DNA from: Streptomyces sp. NBC_00659
Lineage (GTDB): Bacteria > Actinomycetota > Actinomycetes > Streptomycetales > Streptomycetaceae
Length of the DNA stretch: 64,000 bases
Assembly: GCF_036226925.1 (NCBI RefSeq)
Contig: NZ_CP109031.1
Coordinates: forward strand, 5,580,001 to 5,644,000
Direction of reading: 5' to 3'
Below the pieces are notes generated by a model, which was not told the origin of the DNA, did no database searches, and was given only the letters and a program-made list of their open reading frames with translations. Below, piece by piece: positions 43,381 through 53,786 of this stretch; the first letter of the stretch is position 1, and every line of letters starts with the position of its first letter. Both the position numbers and the translations under genes were made by a program.

Positions 43381-45316
43381 CGATGGCCTCCTTGAGAGCT
43401 GTGGCGAGCTGCTCAGCCTTGAAGGGCATGCCGTTGACCTGGTTGTACGAGTGCGCGTCCACCAGATACCTGGCCCGGACGAGGGTGGCGAGCTGACCGA
43501 GGTTCATCTCGGGGATCACCACCTTGTCGTAACGCTTCAGCACCGCGCCCAGATTCCGCGGGAAGGGGTTGAGGTGACGCAGATGGGCCTGCGCGATGTG
43601 CTCCCCGGCGGTGCGCAGCCGGCGGACCGCGGCGGTGATCGGCCCGTACGTCGAACCCCAGCCCAGGACAAGGGTGTTGGCCGCCTTGCCGGTGCCCGAG
43701 GCGGGGTCGTCGACCTCGAGGTCCGGAACGTCGATGCCGTCGATCTTGGCCTGCCGGGTGCGGACCATGAAGTCGTGGTTGGCGGGGTCGTACGAGATGT
43801 TGCCGCTGCCGTCCTGCTTCTCGATACCGCCGATGCGGTGCTCCAGGCCGGGTGTTCCGGGGACGGCCCAGGGGCGGGCGAGGGTCCCGGGGTCGCGCTT
43901 GTACGGCCAGAAGACCTCGGTGCCGTCGTCCAGCGTGTGATTGGGCCCCTGGGCGAACTGCACACGCAGATCGGGGAGTTCGTCGGTGTCCGGGACGCGC
44001 CACGGCTCGGAGCCGTTGGCCAGATAGCCGTCCGACAGCAGCAGGACGGGCGTCCGGTACGTCAGCGCGATCCGGGCCGCCTCCATCGCCGCGTCGAAGC
44101 AGTCGGCCGGGGTCCGCGGCGCGACGATCGGCACCGGGGCCTCGCCGTTGCGCCCGTACATGGCCTGGAGCAGGTCGGCCTGCTCGGTCTTGGTCGGCAG
44201 ACCGGTCGAGGGCCCGCCGCGCTGGATGTCGATGACGAGCAGGGGCAGTTCGAGGGAGACGGCGAGCCCGATCGTCTCCGACTTCAGCGCCACACCGGGA
44301 CCGGACGTCGTCGTCACCGCGAGCGAACCGCCGAACGCCGCGCCGAGCGCCGCGCCGATGCCCGCGATCTCGTCCTCGGCCTGGAAGGTGCGCACTCCGA
44401 AGTTCTTGTGCTTACTCAGCTCATGCAGGATGTCCGAGGCCGGGGTGATGGGGTAGGAGCCCAGGTAGAGCGGCAGATCGGCCTGCCGGGAGGCGGCGAT
44501 CAGGCCGTACGACAGGGCGAGGTTCCCGGAGATGTTCCGGTAGGTGCCGGTCGGGAAGGTCTTCGACGCAGGCGCGACCTCGTAGGAGACGGCGAAGTCC
44601 TCGGTCGTCTCGCCGAAGTTCCAGCCGGCCCGGAACGCGGCGAGGTTGGCGGCCGCGATGGCGGGCTTCTTGGCGAACTTGGTCCGCAGGAACTTCTCGG
44701 TTCCTTCGGTGGGCCGGTGGTACATCCACGACAACAGGCCCAGCGCGAACATGTTCTTGGAGCGCTCGGCCTCCTTGCGGGTGAGCTCGAACTCCTTCAG
44801 CGCCTCGACGGTCATCGTCGTGAGCGGGACGGGATGGACGTTGTAGCCGTCCAGCGAGCCGTCCTCCAGCGGGCTGGCCGCGTAGCCGACCTTCTGCATC
44901 GCCCGTTTGGTGAACTCGTCCGTGTTGACGATGATCTCGGCGCCGCGCGGCACGTCGGCGATGTTCGCCTTCAGGGCGGCCGGGTTCATGGCCACGAGGA
45001 CGTTGGGCGCGTCGCCCGGCGTGAGGATGTCGTGGTCGGCGAAATGCAGTTGGAAAGACGAAACGCCCGGCAGTGTGCCTGCGGGCGCGCGGATCTCGGC
45101 AGGGAAGTTCGGCAGGGTCGAGAGGTCGTTGCCGAAGGAGGCAGTCTCGGATGTGAAGCGGTCGCCGGTGAGCTGCATACCGTCACCGGAGTCCCCCGCG
45201 AACCGGATGATGACCCGGTCGAGCCGACGGACGTCCTTCGCCCCCGGCGGTTTGCGCTGTTCTCCTACGACGGCTTCGTCGGCCTGTTCCGTTGGGCTGC
45301 TGACCTTGCTCGTCAC
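43373..45316 (-). CDS. korA: 2-oxoacid:ferredoxin oxidoreductase, fused gamma-alpha subunit
   Basis: 647 aa, GTG start with AAGGAGGT 8 nt upstream, one of the strongest ribosome sites here. The N-terminal gamma domain (about 30-220) has VIIRFAGDSGDGMQLTGDR. The alpha part begins ISGNLALSYGLIAASRQADLPLYLGSYPITPASD, then FQAEDEIAGIGAALGAAFGG and TTTSGPGVALKSE, and a C-terminal domain ending near LDPVNGMPFKAEQL-like sequence. KorAB provides low-potential electrons; the second nuo operon lies 4.4 kb away. Confidence 0.95.
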
Positions 45317-45533
45317 TGAACTGGACCTCCTTTGAGGCGGCTGTCCGGGAGTGGCCTTCCCGCAGACCCTTCCTTTTCCAACCCTACGTCGGTAAGGGTC
45401 GCCTTCCTTGGGCCATTCGCATGGTGGACGTTGCTTTGAGACGTCCTGACATCATGACGTGTCACGATTTTTCCCGCCCCCGGCCCCTTCCTCGTGCGAC
45501 GTTCCCCGCTCATCCTTTGGTTCTGCTCGACAA

Positions 45534-45548
45534 CTGACAGATTGTCAG
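45534..45548. promoter_or_regulatory. Short dyad between korA promoter region and response-regulator gene end
   Basis: CTGACA-GAT-TGTCAG is a perfect 6-bp-arm dyad, 4 nt beyond the response-regulator stop. It could be an operator for the minus-strand kor transcript or a weak terminator. Confidence 0.35.
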
Positions 45549-45552
45549 TCCG

Positions 45553-46212
45553 TCACGAGTTCAGGTACGTGAGGACGGCCAGAACACGCCGATGATCCCC
45601 GTCACTTTGTGACAAGCCGAGTTTCTGGAAGATGTTGCTGACGTGCTTCTCGACGGCGCCGTCGCTGACCACGAGCTGACGGGCGACGGCGGAGTTCGTC
45701 CGGCCCTCGGCCATGAGTCCCAGAACCTCGCGCTCCCTCGGCGTCAGCCCGGCCAGCACGTCCTGCTTGCGGCTGCGGCCCAGTAGCTGCGCCACCACCT
45801 CCGGGTCGAGCGCGGTACCCCCCTGGGCCACCCGCACCACCGCGTCCACGAACTCGCGCACCTCGGCCACCCGGTCCTTGAGCAGGTAGCCCACGCCCCG
45901 GCTCGAACCGGCCAGCAGTTCGGTGGCGTACCGCTCCTCCACGTACTGTGACAGTACGAGCACACCGAGTCCCGGGTGTGCCTTGCGCAGCTGCACGGCC
46001 GCCCGCACGCCTTCGTCGGTGTGCGTCGGCGGCATCCGTACGTCCGCGACGACGACGTCCGGCAGCGCGTCCTGCTCCGCGAACTCGGTGATGGTCTTGA
46101 TCAGCGCTTCGCCGTCCCCGACCCCTGCCACGACATCATGCCCACGGTCGGTCAGCAACCGGGTCAGGCCCTCCCTGAGCAGCACTGAATCCTCGGCGAT
46201 GACGACTCGCAC
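45553..46212 (-). CDS. NarL/LuxR-family response regulator
   Basis: 219 aa from GTG 46212, preceded by GTGGAGGACAGG; GTG 46224 would add 4 residues. Receiver domain with acidic pair [10 protein letters not shown], phospho-acceptor in VVVADVRMP, and the Lys in YLLKDR. C-terminal LuxR-type helix-turn-helix: [28 protein letters not shown] and [18 protein letters not shown]. It lies downstream of two tandem histidine kinases on the same strand, but a 440-bp repeat-filled gap separates it from them. Confidence 0.94.
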   Translation of the reverse strand: MRVVIAEDSVLLREGLTRLLTDRGHDVVAGVGDGEALIKTITEFAEQDALPDVVVADVRMPPTHTDEGVRAAVQLRKAHPGLGVLVLSQYVEERYATELLAGSSRGVGYLLKDRVAEVREFVDAVVRVAQGGTALDPEVVAQLLGRSRKQDVLAGLTPREREVLGLMAEGRTNSAVARQLVVSDGAVEKHVSNIFQKLGLSQSDGDHRRVLAVLTYLNS

Positions 46213-46376
46213 CCTGTCCTCCACGATCCCTCGGCCCCCCAGAGCCCGCACCCGGCCGCCCCCGGCTCCACCGGGTTCGTGCCCGCTCGTACGACAGACC
46301 CCAGCATTCCAGCATTCGGACCCGGATGCGCCCGGGCGACGTGAAGAGGGGGCCGGGGGCGGCGACGACGGCTACC

Positions 46377-46570
46377 CCGGTGGGGTATGCGGGCCCGGTC
46401 TCACGCCCCGCACCTCTGGTGGGGTACGCGGGCCCGGCGTTCACGGCCCTGCCCCCGGTGGGTACGCGGGCTCGGTGCTTCACGCCCCCTGCGCCGATGG
46501 GTACGCAGGCCCGGCGCTCACGGCCCTACCCCCGGTGGGTACGCGGGCCTGCTGCCCGGTGAGTACACCG
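46377..46570. repeat. ~39-bp tandem repeats, about five copies
   Basis: Each unit carries GGTGGGTACGCGGGCCCGG-like sequence followed by TCACGSCCC and a C-run, with 38-40-bp spacing and 75-90% agreement by eye. Confidence 0.75.
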
Positions 46571-46599
46571 GCCGCCCCCGGCTCCTGCCCCGACGCAGC

Positions 46600-46632
46600 C
46601 GGGGACCCCGGTGGTGTGCACCGGGGTCCCCG
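46600..46632. terminator. Terminator hairpin after the histidine kinases
   Basis: Perfect 14-bp stem (46600-46613 with 46619-46632) and 5-nt loop, 20 nt beyond the minus-strand kinase stop. Confidence 0.85.
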
Positions 46633-46652
46633 CGTGCGTGCGGCCGGGAGCC

Positions 46653-48008
46653 TCAGCCCCGCCAGGGCAGCTCCGCCGTGATCAGGGTGGGCCCGGCCGG
46701 GGGCGAGTCCACCACCAGGATCCCGTCCACCGCGTCGAGCCGTTCCGTGAGTCCGGCCAGGCCCGACCCCTCGGTGACGGCGGCCCCGCCGACCCCGTTG
46801 TCGCCGACCTGGATCATCAGCCGGTTCTCCACCCGCCACACGTCCACGGTCGCCCGCGTCGCACGGGAGTGCTTGCTGATGTTCTGGAGCAGTTCGGAGA
46901 CGGTGAAGTAGGCGATCCCCTCGATCGCGGGCGCCGGCCGCGTCCCCAGATCCACTTCCACCCGCACCGGCACCGTGCATCGCGAGGCGACCGAGGACAG
47001 CGCGGCGTCGAGCCCGCGGTCGGTCAGCACCGCCGGATGGATACCGCGCGCGAGATCCCGCAGCTCCTGCAACGCCGTCTTGACCTCGCCGTGCGCCTCG
47101 TCCACCATCCGCGCCGCGGCCTCGGGGTCCTCGGCCAGCTTCTCCTTGGCGAGCCCCAGGTCCATCGCCAGGGCGACGAGCCGGGCCTGCGCCCCGTCGT
47201 GCAGATCGCGCTCGATGCGGCGCAGGTCGGCGGCGGCCGTGTCGACCACGACCCCGCGGTCGGACTCCAGCTCCACCACGCGCGTGGCCAGCCGCGAGGG
47301 GCCGAGCAGCCCGCGCACCATCAGCCCGTCCACGCTCGTCAGCGCCCGCACGATCCACGGGGTCGCCATCGTGAAGAGCAGTCCCACCAGGGCGGTCACC
47401 GCGATCTCGAACGGGTTGTCCAGATAGACCGAGTGCGTGTTGTCGCCGTACAGCTGGAGTCCGTCCTGGCCGCCGTACATCGGGAAGACCCAGAACCACA
47501 GCGGATACGTCAGCAGCGCCCACCCGTACACCCAGAAGTTCACCGCGACGACGAAGGAGAACACCGACCACGGGAACTGGACCACCGCGTACAGCAGGTG
47601 CCGCCACGACGTGCCGCTCTTGAGCACGGCGCCCATCCACGCCATCGCCCCCTGCTTCTTCGTCCTCAGCGGTTCGGGCTCGGCCACCTCGACACCGAGC
47701 AGCCCGCGCGCCCGCGCCCGCTCCAGCGAGCCGAGGCCGCGGCAGCCGGCCAGCGCGGCCGCGAGCACCGGAACGCCCAGGAAGGTGACCAGCAGGCCCG
47801 CGCCGAGCGAGACCATCGTGACGGCGAACGTGAACATGAGGATCCCGAGCGGCAGGCCCAGCAGCACGTAGCCGAACTCGCGCAGGCTGCGGGCCTCGAA
47901 CGGCGCCCGCAGCGGGGCCGGGAGACGGTGCCGCCGCCCGGCGCCGCCCGTCTCGTCGAATCCGGACCCGCCGCGGTGCCCGTATCCGTGTCCGTACTCC
48001 GTGGCCAT
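46653..48008 (-). CDS. Two-component sensor histidine kinase (NarL-partner type), copy 1
   Basis: 451 aa, ATG 48008. An N-terminal sensor region with four membrane helices (about 40-220; VLLGLPLGILMFTFAVTMV, VFSFVVAVNFWVYGWALLTYPLWF) and LERARARGLLG. The dimerisation/phosphoacceptor part is LRRIERDLHDGAQARLVALAMDLGLAKEKL with the His after RDL. The ATPase has FTVSELLQNISKHSRATRA and GVGGAAVTEGSGLAGLTERL. It is a close paralogue of the next kinase from LERARARG to the end. A Gly-rich insert of about 30 residues, including MYGGQDGLQLYGDNTHS, is unique to this copy. Confidence 0.93.
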   Translation of the reverse strand: MATEYGHGYGHRGGSGFDETGGAGRRHRLPAPLRAPFEARSLREFGYVLLGLPLGILMFTFAVTMVSLGAGLLVTFLGVPVLAAALAGCRGLGSLERARARGLLGVEVAEPEPLRTKKQGAMAWMGAVLKSGTSWRHLLYAVVQFPWSVFSFVVAVNFWVYGWALLTYPLWFWVFPMYGGQDGLQLYGDNTHSVYLDNPFEIAVTALVGLLFTMATPWIVRALTSVDGLMVRGLLGPSRLATRVVELESDRGVVVDTAAADLRRIERDLHDGAQARLVALAMDLGLAKEKLAEDPEAAARMVDEAHGEVKTALQELRDLARGIHPAVLTDRGLDAALSSVASRCTVPVRVEVDLGTRPAPAIEGIAYFTVSELLQNISKHSRATRATVDVWRVENRLMIQVGDNGVGGAAVTEGSGLAGLTERLDAVDGILVVDSPPAGPTLITAELPWRG

Positions 48009-48181
48009 CGGTCCGTCCGTTCTCTCGTGTCGTCCTGTGCCTCGTCGCGTTCCGCGCGCCTCGGTCCGCGCGTCGGCTGCTCCCTCTCCTTCAAGCGTGC
48101 CGCCTGGCGGGTCCGCGGGACATGCGGCGGATCGGCGTCTTGAACGGGGGGTTTTCCCTACCTCGGCGGACCGGCCGTGGG

Positions 48182-49378
48182 CTACGCGGGCTCGCTCTGG
48201 CGGTTCCGCCACGGCAGCTCGGCCGTGATGACCGTCGGGCCGCCCACCGGTGAGTCGACGATGAACAGTCCGTCCACCGCGCCGAGCCGGTCCGCGAGCC
48301 CCGCCATGCCCGTACCGCCGTCGACGCCGGCCCCGCCGCGGCCGTCGTCCCGGACCTGGATGAGCAGACGGTCGTCCGACCGCCAGAGGTCGACCGACGC
48401 GGACCTCGCCCCGCTGTGCTTGCTGACGTTCTGGAGCAGTTCCGAGACGGTGAAGTACGCGATGCCCTCGATGGCGGCGGCCGGACGCGTCTCCAGCTCG
48501 GTGCTCACCTTCACGGGCACGGTGCACCGCGAGGCGATCGAGGACAGGGCGGCGTCCAGACCCCGGTCGGTCAGAACCGCCGGGTGGATGCCACGGGCCA
48601 GATCACGCAGTTCCTGAAGGGCGAGCTTCACCTCGCCGTGCGCCTCGTCCACCATCGACGCCGCCGCGTCGGGGTCCTCCAGGAGCTTCTCCTTCGCCAG
48701 GCCGAGCCCCATCGCGAGGTTGACGAGCCGGGCCTGCGCCCCGTCGTGCAGATCGCGCTCGATACGGCGCAGGTCGGCGGCGGCCGTGTCGACCACCACC
48801 CCGCGGTCCGACTCCAGTTCGGCGATACGCCGCTCCAACTCGTCGGAGGGCGACAGCAGTCCGCGCACCATCGCCCGGTCGGCGTTCGTCAGCCCGCGCG
48901 CGATGAACGGCAGCACCGGCCACAGCACGAACAGCGACACGAGCGTCACCGTGAAGGTGACGATGCCCCAGGGCAGCCGTATGAGGCCGTACAGCACCGC
49001 CCGCCAGCCCACCGGGTCCTTCAGGCTCGACCACAGCCAGCCGAAGAAGCCGGTCCGGCGCACCGGCAACGGGCTCGGTTCGTCGATCCGCAGCCCCAGC
49101 AGCCCCCGCGCCCGCGCCCGCTCCAGCTTGCCCAGCTGCCGCGAACCGCGCAGCCCGGCCGCGAGCAGGGGCAGTCCGACGACGGTCACGGCGAGCCCCG
49201 CACCCGTGGCGATCATCGTCACCACGTACACGAACCCGATGATCGAGGCCGGCAGATTCGCCAGAAGGTGGGAGATCTCCTTCCAGGTCCGCGGGTCGAG
49301 GGCGATACGTACGGCGGGCGGCCTGTCACCGTCGGACGGGGCGTCCGACGGATCGGCGGGCGAGATGCGTTCGGTCAT
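48182..49378 (-). CDS. Two-component sensor histidine kinase (NarL-partner type), copy 2
   Basis: 398 aa, ATG 49378. Four membrane helices (about 40-170), then LRRIERDLHDGAQARLVNLAMGLGLAKEKL and the ATPase FTVSELLQNVSKHSGARSA, DDGRGGAGVDGGTGMAGLADRLG. It is nearly identical in plan to the downstream kinase (174 bp apart), so the pair arose by tandem duplication. Only one response regulator lies nearby, so both kinases may feed it. Confidence 0.93.
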   Translation of the reverse strand: MTERISPADPSDAPSDGDRPPAVRIALDPRTWKEISHLLANLPASIIGFVYVVTMIATGAGLAVTVVGLPLLAAGLRGSRQLGKLERARARGLLGLRIDEPSPLPVRRTGFFGWLWSSLKDPVGWRAVLYGLIRLPWGIVTFTVTLVSLFVLWPVLPFIARGLTNADRAMVRGLLSPSDELERRIAELESDRGVVVDTAAADLRRIERDLHDGAQARLVNLAMGLGLAKEKLLEDPDAAASMVDEAHGEVKLALQELRDLARGIHPAVLTDRGLDAALSSIASRCTVPVKVSTELETRPAAAIEGIAYFTVSELLQNVSKHSGARSASVDLWRSDDRLLIQVRDDGRGGAGVDGGTGMAGLADRLGAVDGLFIVDSPVGGPTVITAELPWRNRQSEPA

Positions 49379-49710
49379 ATCCGCTAGCCTGCCCGGCGGC
49401 GCGCCGCCGCGCCATGAGGTGGGCCGCCGCGATGCACTGGGGATAACCCCACCCCCGGGGTGATGGCGATGACCCCACCCCCGGAGGGTGATGGCCGGAC
49501 GTGACGCCGAGGTGCTCCCGGGACACGTTCACACCGTGAGACGTGAACGCGTCCCCGGTGGTCGAGGGATGGTCGAGGTGTGACGGGCTGCTTACGCTTT
49601 CTTTAGCAGGCCCTAGACTCCCGTCCGTACAGATCGTCGAACATGGCGCATCACAGAGTGCGCGACGGTGCACGACGGGGCGCAACGAGGTCAGGGAGTG
49701 AGGGGCTGAC
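49379..49710. other. Divergent region upstream of the second nuo operon
   Basis: 332 bp between the histidine kinase and nuoA2. Two direct repeats (ACCCCACCCCCGG followed by GGGTGATGGC) lie at about 49445-49493. A possible nuoA2 promoter has TAGACT at 49614-49619 as its -10. Confidence 0.5.
49592..49619 (+). promoter_or_regulatory. Possible promoter of the second nuo operon
   Basis: TTACGC (49592) and TAGACT (49614) with 16-bp spacing; the -10 is good, the -35 weak. It is about 90 nt before nuoA2. Confidence 0.4.
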
Positions 49711-50124
49711 GTGCCGGAACCGACCGTTGTCACGGCGACCGGAACCGTCGTCGCGGCGGACTACTTCCAGTCCTACTCGGTCGTCGGGCTGCTCGCCGTC
49801 GTGGGCGTGCTGTTCGTCGCCGTCGCCTTCGGAGCGGGCCGCCTGCTGCGGCCCGTGGTCCCCACCCCCGAGAAACTCCTGACGTACGAGTGCGGCGTCG
49901 ACCCCGTCGGCGAGGGCTGGGCCCACACCCAGGTCCGCTATTACGTGTACGCCTTCCTCTACGTCATCTTCGCCGTCGACTCGATCTTCCTCTTCCCCTG
50001 GGCCACGGTCTTCGCCGCTCCCGGCTACGGCGCCGCGACGCTCGTCGAGATGTTCATCTTCCTCGGCTTCCTGGCCGTGGGCCTGCTGTACGCATACAAG
50101 AAGGGCGTCCTGACATGGACGTGA
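49711..50124 (+). CDS. nuoA2: NADH-quinone oxidoreductase-like subunit A (second operon)
   Basis: 137 aa, GTG start with GTGAGGGG upstream. Three membrane helices and the NuoA signature [41 protein letters not shown], with the conserved Cys in the quinone-site loop. It begins a ten-gene operon nuoABCHIJKLMN without nuoD, E, F or G. Overlaps nuoB2 by 10 nt. Confidence 0.95.
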   Translation: MPEPTVVTATGTVVAADYFQSYSVVGLLAVVGVLFVAVAFGAGRLLRPVVPTPEKLLTYECGVDPVGEGWAHTQVRYYVYAFLYVIFAVDSIFLFPWATVFAAPGYGAATLVEMFIFLGFLAVGLLYAYKKGVLTWT

Positions 50125-50762
50125 CCCCCTCCACCCCGGACCAGCCGGTGCTGTTGCCCGAGCCGAAGCGGCTCGGCGCGCTCGCCCGCCTCGCCCCCGA
50201 GCCCATGAAGGTGGTCCTGAACTGGGGCCGCCGCTACTCGCTCTGGGTCTTCAACTTCGGCCTCGCCTGCTGCGCGATCGAGTTCATCGCCGCGTCGATG
50301 GCCCGCCACGACTTCATCCGCCTCGGCGTGATCCCGTTCGCCCCGGGCCCCCGCCAGGCCGACCTGATGGTGGTGTCGGGCACGGTCACGGACAAGATGG
50401 CGCCCGCCGTCAAGCGCCTGTACGAGCAGATGCCCGAGCCGAAGTACGTCATCTCCTTCGGCGCCTGCTCCAACTGCGGCGGCCCGTACTGGGACTCCTA
50501 CTCCGTCACCAAGGGCGTCGACCAGATCATCCCCGTCGACGTCTACGTCCCCGGGTGCCCGCCGCGCCCCGAGGCGCTGCTCCAGGGCATCCTCAAGCTC
50601 CAGGAGAAGATCGCCCGGGAGTCGCTGGGGGAGCGCTACGGGTCCGACGCGCCGCGCCCGTCGACCGCCGCGCTCCAGAGCGGCCTGGTGAAGCCACCGG
50701 CCCCTGCGACGACGAGCCTTCCGGGGACGGATCCGGCCGCCCCCGGTGAGGAGGACCGATGA
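50115..50762 (+). CDS. nuoB2: NADH-quinone oxidoreductase-like subunit B (second operon)
   Basis: 215 aa, ATG 50115 inside the end of nuoA2. Carries the terminal N2 [4Fe-4S] cluster: ligands are the tandem Cys in [12 protein letters not shown], the Cys in [14 protein letters not shown] and [14 protein letters not shown]. The cluster passes electrons to the quinone, normally at the interface with NuoD, which this operon lacks. A Pro/Ala C-terminal tail of about 40 residues follows. Overlaps nuoC2 by 4 nt. Confidence 0.95.
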   Translation: MDVTPSTPDQPVLLPEPKRLGALARLAPEPMKVVLNWGRRYSLWVFNFGLACCAIEFIAASMARHDFIRLGVIPFAPGPRQADLMVVSGTVTDKMAPAVKRLYEQMPEPKYVISFGACSNCGGPYWDSYSVTKGVDQIIPVDVYVPGCPPRPEALLQGILKLQEKIARESLGERYGSDAPRPSTAALQSGLVKPPAPATTSLPGTDPAAPGEEDR

Positions 50763-52099
50763 CCGTCGGCTGGCTTCCCGGTCCCGCCGGGGAACTCTTC
50801 GGCCCCGACGCCACGGCCGAGGAGTCGTACGAGGTCCTGACGGTCGACGTACCGCCGACGTCCTGGATCGAGGCACTGGAGACGGCCCGCGACACCCTGG
50901 GCTGCACCTACTTCGACTGGCTGAGCGCCGTCGACGAACCCGGCACGGGCTTTCGCGTCTCGGCCCACGTCGTGGCCCTGTCCCCGGTACGCCGCCTCCT
51001 CGTCCGTACGACGGTCCCGCACACCGCCCCGGCGCTCCCGTCGGCGGTCTCCGTCTACGCGGGTGCCGCCTGGCACGAGCGCGAGACGCACGAAATGTTC
51101 GGCGTGACGTTCGAGGGCCACCCCGGCCTCGACCCCCTGCTGCTCCCGGAGGGCTTCGAAGGCCACCCCCTCCGCAAGGACTTCGTCCTGGCCGCCCGCG
51201 TCGCCAAAGCCTGGCCGGGCGCGAAGGAGCCCGGCGAGTCCGAGCACGGTGGCCCCAAGCGCCGCCAGATGCTGCCGCCCGGCGTTCCCGACCCCAACGA
51301 GTGGGGCCCCCTCAAGGGACAGCTCCCCCCGGCTCCGTCCCGCCCGGCCCGCGGCGCGGCCCGCCCCGCCGGCGACCGCCCGGTCCGCAGGGCCCGTACG
51401 GCGGGGGAGGGCTCGGCCGGCCAGACGCCCACGGCCCCTGCCGGACCTGCTGCCTCTGCCGCCGCGGGCACCGCGGCGTCCGCGACGGGGTCCGCAGGTG
51501 CTGCGGGAGCGGACGCGGCGTCCGCCACCTCCGGTGCCGAAGTTGCGCGCCCCGCACGCCGATCGCGCAGCGTGAGCCAGGGCTCCGCCAGCCAACGTGC
51601 CCAGGAGACGCCCCCTCCACCCCCGACGCCCACGAACGAGCCGACGATCGCGACGGAACCGGGGCCTGCGAACGAGCCGACGCCGGCGAACGAGCCGACG
51701 GCCGCGACGGAACCGGCGGCTGCGAACGAGGCAGCGGCTCCCACGGAAGCGGCCGTTTTCTCCGAACCGGCCGCTCCGGCGAGCGCCTCGCGGGCAGCCG
51801 AGCCCGACTCGGCGACGAAGCCGGTCAGAAGACCTGCCGCACCGCGCAGCTCCGATGCGCCGTGGCACCAGCCGAAGCCCGCGTTCGACGACGCGGAGTC
51901 GAATCCGGACCAAGCCGTGAAGCCCGAGTCGAAGGCAGAGCCGACGCCGGAACGGGCCGCGAAGGCAGAGCCGACGCCGGAGCCCGAGGCCACTCCGGCC
52001 CCGGCCCATGAGTCGAAGCCCGAGGCCACTCCGGCCTCAGCCCCGGCCCCCGAGCCGAAGCCGCTCAGCCCCGACGAACCCTCCGGAGGTACGCAGTGA
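50759..52099 (+). CDS. nuoC2: NuoC-like 30-kDa subunit with long disordered extension (second operon)
   Basis: 446 aa, ATG 50759. Residues 1-165 are a NuoC/30-kDa subunit domain: [28 protein letters not shown], the signature [20 protein letters not shown] and [18 protein letters not shown]. The remaining 270 residues are a Pro/Ala/Thr/Glu-rich extension with repeats of NEPT/ATEP type and no fold visible. NuoC normally binds NuoD; the fused NuoD of E. coli is not present here. Overlaps nuoH2 by 4 nt. Confidence 0.92.
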   Translation: MTVGWLPGPAGELFGPDATAEESYEVLTVDVPPTSWIEALETARDTLGCTYFDWLSAVDEPGTGFRVSAHVVALSPVRRLLVRTTVPHTAPALPSAVSVYAGAAWHERETHEMFGVTFEGHPGLDPLLLPEGFEGHPLRKDFVLAARVAKAWPGAKEPGESEHGGPKRRQMLPPGVPDPNEWGPLKGQLPPAPSRPARGAARPAGDRPVRRARTAGEGSAGQTPTAPAGPAASAAAGTAASATGSAGAAGADAASATSGAEVARPARRSRSVSQGSASQRAQETPPPPPTPTNEPTIATEPGPANEPTPANEPTAATEPAAANEAAAPTEAAVFSEPAAPASASRAAEPDSATKPVRRPAAPRSSDAPWHQPKPAFDDAESNPDQAVKPESKAEPTPERAAKAEPTPEPEATPAPAHESKPEATPASAPAPEPKPLSPDEPSGGTQ

Positions 52100-53064
52100 A
52101 CGACGCTCTCGACGTCGCCCTACGCCTCCTCGTCGTCTTCGTCGTGTTCCTGACGTTCCCCCTGATCGTCGGTCAGACCGAGCACAAGGTGATGGCTCAC
52201 ATGCAGGGCCGGCTCGGCCCGATGTACGCGGGCGGCTTCCACGGCTGGGCCCAGCTCGTCGCGGACGGCGTGAAGTTCGCGCAGAAGGAGGACATCGTCC
52301 CCGCGGGCGCGGACCGGCGTATCTTCCAGCTCGCCCCCGCGGTGGCCCTCCTCCCGTACCTCCTGGTCCTCCTCGTCATCCCGATCGGCCCGGGTGAGGG
52401 CGCGGTCGGCGAGGTCGTCGACGCGGGCATCTTCTTCGTCCTCGCCGTCATGGGCGTGGGCGTCCTCGGCTCGCTCATGGCGGGCTGGGCGTCGGCCAAC
52501 AAGTTCTCCCTTCTCGGAGGCCTGCGCACCGCCGCCCAGCTCCTCGCGTACGAACTCCCGATGCTTCTGACCGCGGCCTCGGTCGCGATGGCGGCCGGCA
52601 CGGTCTCGCTCCCGGGCATCGTGGATGCCTTCCAGTGGTGGTGGCTGCCCTGGCAGATCGTCGGCGCGATCGTGTTCTTCGTCGCCGGTCTCGCCGAACT
52701 CCAACGGCCTCCCTTCGACATGCCCGTCGCCGACTCCGAGATCATCTTCGGCGCGTACACCGAGTACACGGGCCTGCGTTTCGCCCTGTTCCTGCTCGCC
52801 GAGTACGCCGGAATCGTCGTCCTGTGCGGCCTGACCACCGTCCTCTTCCTGGGCGGCTGGCACGGCCCCTGGGGCGCCGACGGCCTCGGCTGGGTCTGGA
52901 CCCTCCTGAAGGCCGCGATCCTGGCCTTCGTCGTCATCTGGCTCCGCGTCACCTACCCGCGCCTGCGCGAGGACCAGCTCCAACGACTCTCCTGGACCTT
53001 CCTCGTCCCCCTGTCCCTCGCCCAGATCGCCCTCACCGGCATCGTCAAGGTGGTGATCACGTAA
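52096..53064 (+). CDS. nuoH2: NADH-quinone oxidoreductase-like subunit H (second operon)
   Basis: 322 aa, GTG start. Membrane subunit that connects the quinone chamber to the proton path. Eight helices; signatures [74 protein letters not shown] and [19 protein letters not shown]. The acidic loop ([16 protein letters not shown]) is intact. Overlaps nuoC2 by 4 nt; nuoI2 begins 3 nt after its stop. Confidence 0.96.
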   Translation: MNDALDVALRLLVVFVVFLTFPLIVGQTEHKVMAHMQGRLGPMYAGGFHGWAQLVADGVKFAQKEDIVPAGADRRIFQLAPAVALLPYLLVLLVIPIGPGEGAVGEVVDAGIFFVLAVMGVGVLGSLMAGWASANKFSLLGGLRTAAQLLAYELPMLLTAASVAMAAGTVSLPGIVDAFQWWWLPWQIVGAIVFFVAGLAELQRPPFDMPVADSEIIFGAYTEYTGLRFALFLLAEYAGIVVLCGLTTVLFLGGWHGPWGADGLGWVWTLLKAAILAFVVIWLRVTYPRLREDQLQRLSWTFLVPLSLAQIALTGIVKVVIT

Positions 53065-53066
53065 CC

Positions 53067-53786
53067 ATGGCCCCCATTCCTGGCTCCGGCCTCGCCAAGG
53101 GCCTGGCCGTCACCCTCCGCACGATGACGAAAAAGACCGTCACCGCGCAGTACCCGGACGTCCAGCCCGAACTCCCGCCCCGCACCCGTGGAGTCATCGC
53201 CCTCTTCGAGGAGAACTGCACGGTCTGCATGCTGTGCGCCCGCGAGTGCCCGGACTGGTGCATCTACATCGACTCCCACAAGGAGACGGTCCCGGCCGCC
53301 GTCCCGGGCAGCCGCGACCGCAGTCGCAACGTCCTCGACCGCTTCGCCATCGACTTCTCCCTGTGCATGTACTGCGGTATCTGCATCGAGGTCTGTCCTT
53401 TCGACGCGCTGTTCTGGACCCCGGAGTTCGAGTACGCGGAGACCGACATCCACGAACTCACCCACGAACGCGACAAACTCCGCGAGTGGATGTGGACCGT
53501 CCCGGCCCCGCCCGCCCTCGACCCCGGCGCCGAGGAGCCCAAGGAGATCGCGGCCGCCCGCAAGACCGCCGACAAACTCGCGGCCGAACAGGCAGCCGAG
53601 GCCGAGCGAGCGGCCCAGCCACCACAGCCATCGCAGGCAGCCAACGCGGACGAAGCAACCGAGACAGCCGAGACAGCCGAGACAGCCGAGACAGCCAAGA
53701 CAACCGAGGCGGCGCAGGCCGAAGACGCCGGGCGGCCGGAGCCTCCGGTCACACCTTCCTCCGGCCCGCAGGAGGGACAGTCGTGA
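53067..53786 (+). CDS. nuoI2: NADH-quinone oxidoreductase-like subunit I (second operon)
   Basis: 239 aa, ATG 53067. Ferredoxin-like subunit with two complete [4Fe-4S] motifs: [18 protein letters not shown] and [19 protein letters not shown]. It passes electrons to the N2 cluster of NuoB and in ferredoxin-driven complexes is the expected docking point. The last 90 residues are an Ala/Glu/Thr tail with a tandem AET repeat ([11 protein letters not shown]), encoded by a slippage-prone 12-bp repeat. Confidence 0.95.
   Translation: MAPIPGSGLAKGLAVTLRTMTKKTVTAQYPDVQPELPPRTRGVIALFEENCTVCMLCARECPDWCIYIDSHKETVPAAVPGSRDRSRNVLDRFAIDFSLCMYCGICIEVCPFDALFWTPEFEYAETDIHELTHERDKLREWMWTVPAPPALDPGAEEPKEIAAARKTADKLAAEQAAEAERAAQPPQPSQAANADEATETAETAETAETAKTTEAAQAEDAGRPEPPVTPSSGPQEGQS

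Larger units (their letters stand above)
46213..46652. other. Intergenic region with ~39-bp tandem repeats and a terminator
   Basis: No gene. It contains about five tandem repeats (46377-46570) and a strong hairpin (46600-46632) just after the histidine-kinase stop. The response-regulator promoter must lie in the left half. Confidence 0.6.

Noticed and set aside
46377..46570. CRISPR array
   Set aside because: The repeats are directly adjacent with no unique spacers and no cas genes are near.
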